DNA of 64,000 nucleotides from Pectobacterium sp013449375 (lineage in GTDB: Bacteria; Pseudomonadota; Gammaproteobacteria; Enterobacterales; Enterobacteriaceae). Positions 17,279 through 25,348 of the stretch are shown piece by piece. How positions within the stretch are numbered: position 1 is the first letter of the stretch; the number at the start of each line of letters is the position of its first letter. A program made the position numbers and the translations under genes. Under the pieces are notes generated by a model that saw only the letters and a program-made list of their open reading frames with translations, made no database searches and was not told the DNA's origin. Location: NCBI RefSeq assembly GCF_048593165.1, contig NZ_CP184271.1; one strand, 5' to 3'.

Positions 17279-20200
17279 CCGGTAACGTCGATAACGACGT
17301 CAAAGCGGGTGATGCCATCACCGTTAAAGTCGGCACGGAAACGTACCAGACCACGGTCGCGACGGATAAAACCTGGAGCGTCAACGTTCCGGGATCTGTA
17401 CTGGCTGCTAACGGCGAGGTGAGCGCCACGGTGACCACTCGCGATCCAGCAGGCAACGTCACCACCGCCAATACGACTCATGCCTACGGTGTCGATACGG
17501 TTGCGCCAACGGCGTCGATTACTATCGATAACGTGACGTCGGATAACGTCATCAATGCCGCCGAGTCCGGCCAGACCATTGCGGTCACCGGTAACGTCGA
17601 TAACGACGTGAAGGCCGGCGATGCGGTGACGGTTAAAGTCGGCACCGAAACGTACCAGACCACGGTCGCGCCGGATAAAACCTGGAGCGTCAATGTTCCC
17701 GGTTCAGTGCTGGCTGCCAATAGTGATGTGAGCGCCACGGTGACCACTCGTGATACCGCAGGCAACGTTACCACAGCCAATACCAGCCACACTTATGGTG
17801 TCGATACGGTAGCCCCAACGGCCTCGATTACTATCGATAACGTCACCAGCGATAACGTGATCAACGCCGCCGAATCCGGCCAGACCATTGCGGTGACCGG
17901 TAACGTCGATAACGACGTCAAAGCCGGTGATGCGGTGACGGTTAAAGTGGGCACTGAGACCTACCAGACCACCGTGAATGCTGATGGTAAAACCTGGAGC
18001 GTCAATGTTCCCGGCTCTGTACTGGCCGCGAATGGCGAGGTGAGCGCCACGGTGACCACGCGTGATACCGCAGGCAACGTCACGACGGCGAATACCAGTC
18101 ACGCTTACGGTGTCGATACGGTTGCGCCAACGGCGTCGATTACTATCGATAACGTGACGTCGGATAACGTCATCAATGCCGCCGAGTCCGGCCAGACCAT
18201 TGCGGTCACCGGTAACGTCGATAACGACGTGAAGGCCGGCGATGCGGTGACGGTTAAAGTCGGCACCGAAACGTACCAGACCACGGTCGCGACGGATAAA
18301 ACCTGGAACGTCAATGTTCCGGGCACCGTACTGGCCGCTAACGGTGAGGTGAGCGCGACAGTCACCACGCGTGATACCGCAGGCAACGTCACCACCGCCA
18401 ATACCAGTCACGCTTACGGTGTAGACACCGTTGCGCCAACGGCCTCGATTACTATCGACAATGTCACGTCGGATAACGTCATCAATGCCGCCGAGTCCGG
18501 CCAGACCATTGCCGTCACCGGTAAAGTCGATAACGATGTGAAGGTCGGCGATGCGATTACGGTTAAAGTCGGCACCGAAACGTACCAGACCACGGTCGCG
18601 ACGGATAAAACCTGGAGCGTCAATGTTCCCGGCTCTGTACTGGCCGCGAATGGTGAGGTGAGCGCGACCGTCACTACCCGTGGTACCGCAGGTAACGTCA
18701 CCACCGCCAATACCAGTCACGCTTATGGTGTCGATACGGTGGCACCAACTGCCTCGATTACTATCGACAATGTCACCAGTGATAACGTCATCAACGCTGC
18801 CGAGTCCGGCCAGACCATTGCGGTGACCGGTAAAGTGGATAACGACGTTAAAGCGGGCGATGCCATTACGGTTAAAGTCGGTACCGAGACTTACCAAACC
18901 ACGGTCGCGACGGATAAAACCTGGAGCGTCAATGTGCCGGGCACCGTACTGGCCGCTAACGGTGATGTGAGCGCGACCGTCACCACCCGTGATACCGTAG
19001 GCAACGTCACCACCGCCAATACCAGTCACGCTTACGGTGTAGACACCGTTGCGCCAACGGCGTCGATTACTATCGACACTGTCACCAGCGATAACGTGAT
19101 CAACGCGGCCGAATCCGGCCAGACCATTGCGGTGACCGGTAACGTCGATAACGACGTCAAAGCGGGTGATGCCATCACCGTTAAAGTCGGCACGGAAACG
19201 TACCAGACCACGGTCGCGACGGATAAAACCTGGAGCGTCAATGTGCCGGGTTCGGTGCTGGCCGCGAATGGCGAGGTGAGCGCCACGGTGACCACGCGTG
19301 ATACCGCAGGCAACGTCACGACGGCGAATACTAGTCACACTTATGGTGTGGATACGGTGGCGCCAACGGCGTCGATTACTATCGACAATGTCACGTCGGA
19401 TAACGTGATCAATGCCGCCGAGTCTGGGCAGACCATTGCGGTCACCGGTAACGTGGATAACGACGTCAAAGCGGGCGATGCCATTACGGTGAAAGTCGGC
19501 ACGGAAACGTACCAGACCACGGTCGCGACGGATAAAACCTGGAGCGTCAACGTTCCGGGATCTGTACTGGCTGCTAACGGCGAGGTGAGCGCCACGGTGA
19601 CCACGCGCGATCCAGCAGGCAACGTTACCACAGCCAATACCAGCCACACTTATGGTGTGGATACGGTAGCCCCAACGGCCTCGATTACTATCGATAACGT
19701 CACATCGGATAACGTCATCAACGCCGCCGAATCCGGCCAGACCGTTGTCGTCACCGGTAAAGTGGATAACGACGTCAAAGCGGGCGATGCCATTACGGTG
19801 AAAGTCGGCACCGAAACGTACCAGACCACGGTCGCGACGGATAAAACCTGGAGCGTCAATGTTCCCGGCTCTGTACTGGCCGCCAATGGTGAGGTGAGTG
19901 CTAGCGTCACCACTCGCGATCCAGCAGGTAACGTCACCACCGCCAATACGACTCATGTCTACGGTGTAGACACCGTTGCACCAACTGCGTCGATTACTAT
20001 CGACAATGTCACGTCGGATAACGTCATCAACGCCGCCGAGTCTGGGCAGACCATCGCCGTCACCGGTAACGTCGATAACGACGTGAAGGCCGGCGATGCG
20101 GTGACGGTTAAAGTCGGCACCGAGACTTACCAGACCACGGTCGCGACGGATAAAACCTGGAGCGTCAATGTGCCGGGTTCGGTGCTGGCCGCGAATGGCG

Positions 20201-21515
20201 AGGTGAGCGCCACGGTGACCACGCGTGATACCGCAGGCAACGTCACGACGGCGAATACCAGCCACACTTATGGTGTGGATACGGTGTCACCAACGGCCTC
20301 GATTACTATCGACAATGTCACGTCGGATAACGTCATCAACGCCGCCGAGTCTGGGCAGACCATTGCGGTCACCGGTAACGTCGATAACGACGTGAAAGCG
20401 GGCGATGCCATTACGGTTAAAGTCGGCACCGAAACTTATCAGACCACGGTCGCGACGGATAAAACCTGGAGCGTCAATGTTCCCGGCTCTGTACTGGCCG
20501 CGAATGGTGAGGTGAGTGCTAGCGTCACCACTCGCGATCCAGCAGGCAACGTCACGACGGCGAATACCAGTCACGCTTACGGTGTAGACACCGTGGCACC
20601 AACGGCCTCGATTACTATCGATAACGTCACCAGCGATAACGTCATCAACGCTGCCGAGTCTGGGCAGACCATTGCGGTCACCGGTAACGTCGATAACGAC
20701 GTGAAGGCCGGCGATGCGGTGACGGTTAAAGTGGGTACCGAGACTTACCAGACCACGGTCGCGACGGATAAAACCTGGAGCGTCAATGTTCCCGGCTCTG
20801 TACTGGCCGCGAATGGCGAGGTGAGCGCCACGGTGACCACGCGTGATACCGCAGGCAACGTCACGACGGCGAATACTAGTCACACTTATGGTGTGGATAC
20901 GGTGGCGCCAACGGCGTCGATTACTATCGACAATGTCACGTCGGATAACGTGATCAATGCCGCCGAGTCTGGGCAGACCATTGCGGTCACCGGTAACGTG
21001 GATAACGACGTCAAAGCGGGCGATGCCATTACGGTGAAAGTCGGTACCGAGACTTACCAGACCACGGTCGCGACGGATAAAACCTGGAGCGTCAATGTTC
21101 CGGGTTCAGTGCTGGCCGCTAATGGCGAGGTGAGTGCTAGCGTCACCTCGCGTGATACCGCAGGTAATGTCACGACGGCGAATACCAGTCACGCTTATGG
21201 TGTGGATACCGTGGCACCAACCGCCTCGATTACTATCGACAATGTCACCAGCGATAACGTCATCAATGCCGCCGAGTCCGGCCAGACCATTGCGGTCACC
21301 GGTAACGTCGATAACGACGTCAAAGCGGGCGATGCGGTGACGGTGAAAGTCGGCACGGAAACGTACCAGACCACGGTCGCGACGGATAAAACCTGGAGCG
21401 TCAACGTTCCCGGCTCTGTACTGGCCGCTAACGGTGAGGTGAGCGCGACAGTCACCACGCGTGATACCGCAGGCAACGTCACCACAGCGAATACCCATCA
21501 TGCATACGGTGTCGA
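17251..21515 (+). repeat. array of 14 tandem 309-bp Ig-like repeats
   Basis: The codons for AESGQT recur from 17251 to 21271 every 309 bases (103 residues). The total offset of 4020 bases equals 13 x 309 + 3; one unit has an extra codon (NADGK instead of ATDK, near 17975). The first unit is cut at its 5' side by the vgrG junction. Units differ at few residues (GNVDN/GKVDN, AVTV/AITV, DTAGN/DPAGN, HAYG/HTYG) and share long identical DNA blocks in mosaic order, as expected from unequal crossing-over or gene conversion. Because of this the copy number read here may not be exact. Confidence 0.95.
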
Positions 21516-24500
21516 CATGATCGCACCAGAAGTTGATATTAAAAATTTTGCTGGTAACGATGGATATGTCAGCCAGAGCGAGTCGAAAAATACACTCGTC
21601 AGCGGCACCAGTAACGAGAAAAAAGTCGATCTGGTCTTTACCGATGTGAATGGTAAGTCGGTTACGCTGCATGATGTGCCTGTGACGAATGGTAAATGGC
21701 AGGCGAATGTCGACTTGAGCTCGTTAGTGGAAGGCAAGATTACCGCTGGCGCGACGGCGACCGATGCAGCAGGTAATCAGGCGCATGATAGCAGTCAGGC
21801 GTTCATGGATATTACGCCGCCAACTGCACATGACAACACGGTGTCTGGCACGGAAGACACGCCGCTCCATATTGGCTGGAACGATCTGGGCGTATCGAGC
21901 GATACCACAAGTATCGTGATTTCGTCTTTACCGCCAGCCAATGCGGGTACGCTCTATTTTAACGATAGCGGGAGTTGGAAAGCGGTCACAGTTGGGCAAA
22001 CCTTTACCGCTGGCAACACCGATCTACGCTTTACGCCAGTGGGTAATCTCTCTGGTGCATCGCTGGGTGATATGGGGTATCGGCCCGTTGATGTTGCGGG
22101 TAACACCGGCGATAAAGCCGCGCTGCACATTGGCATAACACCGGTAGCCGATGCGCCGGTCGTGAACCTGAGCATCACCAGTGGTGCGACAACGCCGACC
22201 TCTTCGGAAATTATTAAGGTCAATGGCGGTAGTGCCAACGGTGGCTTCGATGTACAAAATGGGAAAATTATTGCCGTGGGCAACGGTGTCCGCGTTTGGC
22301 TGACTGATGGGGATCCGGTACCCACGGTGGTCGGTACTGGTAAGGTCGCGTACTACAGTCAGGGCAATACCAGCGGAGACGGCAGCTACAGCGATATTTT
22401 CGTTGTGCATTCCAATAGCGGGTATTTCTATCGACAGAGTGACTGGCCAGCCGATCGTAAGGATCATCGCGATCTGGATTCGTTTAACGGTAACCGGACG
22501 AATAACGGCAGCAGTGCGCATTCTGATTACGTGTTCGTTATGAAAGAGACGGGTTACACCTATAACGCAACCTATAGTACGAACAACAATCAGGATACGT
22601 TGGTAAACACGCTGGATGGACTGAAAGTTAACTATACCGATAGCAGCGGCAAGTCAGGCTCGTTTACCACGCAGGTCAGTAACAATATTGAAGGTGTTAT
22701 CTACAGCGACGGTACGACATACACGCCAGGCACTAATAGCGCGAAGATAGAAACGGTGCCTGGTCAAGCAGGCACCCAGACACATACGCTTGATGTGTCG
22801 GCAGCCCTGACCGATCGCGACGGCAGTGAAACCTTGTCAGGGATTACTCTCACGGGGATCCCGAAAGGAACAGTTCTGACTGACCACATTAACAATGTGA
22901 AATACACCGTTGGCGACGATGGATCGTACCTCATCAAGAACGCCAATAATGCTCAGACGCTGGCTGGCAAGATTACGCTCGAAGTACCTGTTGATGCCGG
23001 TAAGTTCAACGTGGTTGCACAGGCAACATCGACAGAAATTGCCAACCACGACACGGCGACCGGCTACTCAGCTGGAAGCGTTGAGCAGTATGGGATGAGC
23101 GTCGGTACGATCGGTGATGACAACATGTCCGGCACGCATAGCCACGATGTGATGGTCGCGGATGTCTCCGGCTTGCAGATCATTGAAGGTAAAAATTACA
23201 ACATTGCTTTTATGGTCGATTCATCCGGCAGTATGTCGTCAGCGGATATCGAGAATACGCGTACATCGTTGAGCAATGTGTTCAAAAGCCTGATCAATAG
23301 TGCTAGCGGCGTAAATTCCGGTACGGTAAACGTTTTTCTGGCTGACTTTGATACGCAGGTGGGGAAAACCATTTCTGTGAATCTGAACGACGCCAGCGCC
23401 CTGAACAAGCTGACTGCCGTATTGAATTCAATGGTTGGCGGATCGGAGAAAGGCGGTGGAACCAACTATGAAGATGTGTTCAAGACGACGGCTAACTGGT
23501 TCCAAAGCGATGCGGTGAAAAAGAATGTGGGTAATAACCTGACGTATTTCATTACCGACGGTGAGCCAACGTTCTATCAGAAGAATGAAGCCGATGTCGT
23601 GAAAGTGAGTGACTGGAACCAAACGTTGAATATCGATAGCTTCGCCTACAAGCCAGGGCAGTCCTACTCTATGGATGTTCGCGGTGCGGTACGTGAAGTG
23701 ATTGATAGCAAAGGGAACGTCTATCAATATGCTTGGAGCGATAACAGTAATAAAGTTGTCGGGACGGTCATTGGACAAGTACACGCGCAGGGGGACGGAA
23801 CGTATGAAATCTCCTCTTTGGGTGGCGTGGGTAATAACAGCAGTTACTGGGCGCAGGGCTACAACGGTAACTGGTACTGGGTTGATAATTCAGGTAACCG
23901 TGATGTCAGCAACACCAATGCGGCTCAGGCTTTCAGTTTGCTGAAGAAGCAGTCAACCATTGAAGCGATCGGTATTGGTGCGGATTTAAATAGCGATACG
24001 CTGAAGCGTTATGACACTGATGGCGTGGTTCAGGATCATATTGACCCAGCTAACCTGAATAAAGCGATTCTAGGCAGCAGTGAGTCGATACCTGCTGGCG
24101 ATGACCAGCTTAATGGCGGATTGGGGAATGACATTCTGTTCGGCGATGTGGTGTCGTTTCCTAATATCGACGGCAATGGTATCACCGCCTTGCAGAACTA
24201 CATCGGCAAGCAGTTAGGTATGCAAGCCGGCGTCCCGACGGCGAAAGAGATGCATGGCTATATTGCCACGCACAGCGCGGAATTTGATTTGTCGTCCGCG
24301 AAAGATGGCAACGATACACTTAACGGTGGGGCGGGCAATGACATTCTGTTCGGTCAGGGTGGAAATGACACGCTGATCGGTGGAGAAGGTAACGACCTGC
24401 TCTACGGCGGTGCGGGAGATGACATCCTGATTGGCGGCGCGGGAGGCGATACGCTTATCGGCGGGGCGGGTGCGGATACCTTTAAGTGGCAGGCTGGCGA

Positions 24501-24774
24501 TATCGGCAATGATGTGATCAAAGACTTTAACGCTAAAGAAGGTGACCGGATTGATCTCAGTGATTTGGTTGGCGAATTGGAAGAAGGAACCGATATCAGC
24601 CGCTATATTCGCATCGCGGATGATCATGGTTCACCGATGATCGAGGTTAGTACCGCAGGGAACTTTACCGCGAATAAAGGCGGAACGGTTGCGGTGTCGA
24701 TTACCTTGGAACATTATAACGGGGCATTGCCGTCGCTGGAGAGTCTGATCAGTAAGCCTGAATCATCTAGCTGA
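17251..24774 (+). CDS. giant RTX/Ig-like adhesin (BapA/LapA type), 5'-truncated
   Basis: The frame is open from about 17209, but no ATG or TTG occurs before the first GTG (17275), which has no ribosome site and lies inside a repeat. The true start and N-terminal export-retention module are missing. Visible parts counted from GTG 17275: Ig-like repeats of 103 residues (1 to ~1410); further Ig/cadherin-like regions (~1415-1620); a von Willebrand A domain with a full MIDAS set (D1982, S1984, S1986, T2063, D2095); RTX nonapeptides (~2279-2402, GGxGxDxL type); and a C-terminal type I secretion signal region. Such proteins are exported by a LapBCE-type system and hold cells to surfaces. lapD/lapG follow, but no exporter genes are in the window. 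The repeats and the C-terminus are intact; as it stands the gene probably is not expressed properly. Confidence 0.8.
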   Translation, partial: AESGQTIAVTGNVDNDVKAGDAITVKVGTETYQTTVATDKTWSVNVPGSVLAANGEVSATVTTRDPAGNVTTANTTHAYGVDTVAPTASITIDNVTSDNVINAAESGQTIAVTGNVDNDVKAGDAVTVKVGTETYQTTVAPDKTWSVNVPGSVLAANSDVSATVTTRDTAGNVTTANTSHTYGVDTVAPTASITIDNVTSDNVINAAESGQTIAVTGNVDNDVKAGDAVTVKVGTETYQTTVNADGKTWSVNVPGSVLAANGEVSATVTTRDTAGNVTTANTSHAYGVDTVAPTASITIDNVTSDNVINAAESGQTIAVTGNVDNDVKAGDAVTVKVGTETYQTTVATDKTWNVNVPGTVLAANGEVSATVTTRDTAGNVTTANTSHAYGVDTVAPTASITIDNVTSDNVINAAESGQTIAVTGKVDNDVKVGDAITVKVGTETYQTTVATDKTWSVNVPGSVLAANGEVSATVTTRGTAGNVTTANTSHAYGVDTVAPTASITIDNVTSDNVINAAESGQTIAVTGKVDNDVKAGDAITVKVGTETYQTTVATDKTWSVNVPGTVLAANGDVSATVTTRDTVGNVTTANTSHAYGVDTVAPTASITIDTVTSDNVINAAESGQTIAVTGNVDNDVKAGDAITVKVGTETYQTTVATDKTWSVNVPGSVLAANGEVSATVTTRDTAGNVTTANTSHTYGVDTVAPTASITIDNVTSDNVINAAESGQTIAVTGNVDNDVKAGDAITVKVGTETYQTTVATDKTWSVNVPGSVLAANGEVSATVTTRDPAGNVTTANTSHTYGVDTVAPTASITIDNVTSDNVINAAESGQTVVVTGKVDNDVKAGDAITVKVGTETYQTTVATDKTWSVNVPGSVLAANGEVSASVTTRDPAGNVTTANTTHVYGVDTVAPTASITIDNVTSDNVINAAESGQTIAVTGNVDNDVKAGDAVTVKVGTETYQTTVATDKTWSVNVPGSVLAANGEVSATVTTRDTAGNVTTANTSHTYGVDTVSPTASITIDNVTSDNVINAAESGQTIAVTGNVDNDVKAGDAITVKVGTETYQTTVATDKTWSVNVPGSVLAANGEVSASVTTRDPAGNVTTANTSHAYGVDTVAPTASITIDNVTSDNVINAAESGQTIAVTGNVDNDVKAGDAVTVKVGTETYQTTVATDKTWSVNVPGSVLAANGEVSATVTTRDTAGNVTTANTSHTYGVDTVAPTASITIDNVTSDNVINAAESGQTIAVTGNVDNDVKAGDAITVKVGTETYQTTVATDKTWSVNVPGSVLAANGEVSASVTSRDTAGNVTTANTSHAYGVDTVAPTASITIDNVTSDNVINAAESGQTIAVTGNVDNDVKAGDAVTVKVGTETYQTTVATDKTWSVNVPGSVLAANGEVSATVTTRDTAGNVTTANTHHAYGVDMIAPEVDIKNFAGNDGYVSQSESKNTLVSGTSNEKKVDLVFTDVNGKSVTLHDVPVTNGKWQANVDLSSLVEGKITAGATATDAAGNQAHDSSQAFMDITPPTAHDNTVSGTEDTPLHIGWNDLGVSSDTTSIVISSLPPANAGTLYFNDSGSWKAVTVGQTFTAGNTDLRFTPVGNLSGASLGDMGYRPVDVAGNTGDKAALHIGITPVADAPVVNLSITSGATTPTSSEIIKVNGGSANGGFDVQNGKIIAVGNGVRVWLTDGDPVPTVVGTGKVAYYSQGNTSGDGSYSDIFVVHSNSGYFYRQSDWPADRKDHRDLDSFNGNRTNNGSSAHSDYVFVMKETGYTYNATYSTNNNQDTLVNTLDGLKVNYTDSSGKSGSFTTQVSNNIEGVIYSDGTTYTPGTNSAKIETVPGQAGTQTHTLDVSAALTDRDGSETLSGITLTGIPKGTVLTDHINNVKYTVGDDGSYLIKNANNAQTLAGKITLEVPVDAGKFNVVAQATSTEIANHDTATGYSAGSVEQYGMSVGTIGDDNMSGTHSHDVMVADVSGLQIIEGKNYNIAFMVDSSGSMSSADIENTRTSLSNVFKSLINSASGVNSGTVNVFLADFDTQVGKTISVNLNDASALNKLTAVLNSMVGGSEKGGGTNYEDVFKTTANWFQSDAVKKNVGNNLTYFITDGEPTFYQKNEADVVKVSDWNQTLNIDSFAYKPGQSYSMDVRGAVREVIDSKGNVYQYAWSDNSNKVVGTVIGQVHAQGDGTYEISSLGGVGNNSSYWAQGYNGNWYWVDNSGNRDVSNTNAAQAFSLLKKQSTIEAIGIGADLNSDTLKRYDTDGVVQDHIDPANLNKAILGSSESIPAGDDQLNGGLGNDILFGDVVSFPNIDGNGITALQNYIGKQLGMQAGVPTAKEMHGYIATHSAEFDLSSAKDGNDTLNGGAGNDILFGQGGNDTLIGGEGNDLLYGGAGDDILIGGAGGDTLIGGAGADTFKWQAGDIGNDVIKDFNAKEGDRIDLSDLVGELEEGTDISRYIRIADDHGSPMIEVSTAGNFTANKGGTVAVSITLEHYNGALPSLESLISKPESSS

Positions 24775-24782
24775 CTAAAAGG

Positions 24783-24806
24783 GGAGCCTGTTCGGCTCCT
24801 TTCTTT
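24783..24806 (+). terminator. rho-independent terminator after adhesin
   Basis: GGAGCC (24783-24788) pairs with GGCTCC (24794-24799) around a 5-base loop, followed by a T-rich run to 24806. It begins about 9 bases after the adhesin stop and would end its transcript before the small downstream gene. Confidence 0.75.
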
Positions 24807-24832
24807 ATCAAAAACGTAAAAGGTCTCCGAGA

Positions 24833-25177
24833 ATGTTTTATATCCAGCGCGACAGTGATGGCCACCTGATGAAGGTTGAAAAGCGTCCTTTTCCTGAAAT
24901 GAATGGCGAGTTGCCGGATGATTCGCGCGAGGCGCAGGCCTGGTTCCGCAGCCATCAGGTGGCGATGTCCAGTTTGGAGCAGCTACGGCAAAGCGATCTG
25001 GAAATGGTACGCGTGCTGGAGGATTTAATTCAGGTGTTGATTCAGAAAGGTGTGGTGAGCATTACTGATTTCCCTCAGGCGGCACAGTTGAAGTTAATCA
25101 ACCGTGCGCAGGCGCGTGAAGCGCTGAATGGCGGATTGAACAAGCTGATTGGTGACGACGAAGAGACCATGTTTTGA
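24833..25177 (+). CDS. small conserved protein of lap loci, function unknown
   Basis: 114 residues with no signal peptide or membrane segment. The opening MFYIQRDSDGHLMKVE and a Pro/Asp middle are like short proteins that are often labelled 'tryptophan synthase beta like' in Pseudomonas and relatives. That label has no support from catalytic residues here and I do not follow it. The C-terminal half is a predicted helical, leucine-rich region. Position between a LapA-type adhesin and lapD/lapG suggests a link to that system (inference). The last codons (ACCATGTTTTGA) are the first unit of a tandem repeat that continues past the stop. Confidence 0.65.
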   Translation: MFYIQRDSDGHLMKVEKRPFPEMNGELPDDSREAQAWFRSHQVAMSSLEQLRQSDLEMVRVLEDLIQVLIQKGVVSITDFPQAAQLKLINRAQAREALNGGLNKLIGDDEETMF

Positions 25178-25270
25178 ATAGACCATGTTTTGAATAGACC
25201 ATTGTTTTGAATAGACCATTGTTTTGAATAGACCATTGTTTTGAATAAACCATTGTTTTGAATAAACCAT
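25167..25270 (+). repeat. 16-17 bp tandem repeats starting in the stop codon of the upstream gene
   Basis: The unit ACCAT(T)GTTTTGAATAG occurs about six times in a row. The first two copies have ACCATG (16 bp period), the next ones ACCATTG (17 bp period), the last two end in AATAA, and a partial ACCATG closes the array. Unit 1 contains the final Thr-Met-Phe-stop codons of the small gene, so each copy carries a copy of that gene's end. Confidence 0.9.
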
Positions 25271-25294
25271 GTCTACCGTTTCGTTCAGCCGTTT

Positions 25295-25325
25295 CCGGCT
25301 TCTCAGCATCGTAGCGAGAAGCCGG
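25295..25325. terminator. inverted repeat between convergent genes
   Basis: CCGGCTTCTC (25295-25304) and GAGAAGCCGG (25316-25325) form a perfect 10-bp stem with an 11-base loop, 24 bases from the end of lapD. Neither side has a clear T-run, so I rate it as a possible bidirectional terminator or 3'-end stability hairpin. Confidence 0.55.
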
Positions 25326-25348
25326 GGGCATTAAACGCGGTTAGCCAA

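Noticed and set aside
17704..20265. 853-residue open frame on the minus strand (and several about 100-residue ones) inside the adhesin
   Set aside because: They are periodic mirror images of the 309-bp repeats in a stop-poor antisense frame; no start signals and no known protein features.
24833..25177. Tryptophan synthase beta-like enzyme
   Set aside because: 114 residues with no PLP lysine motif or barrel features; the name in databases is a carried-over label.
25167..25270. CRISPR array
   Set aside because: The units are directly adjacent, 16-17 bp, with no variable spacers and no cas genes nearby.
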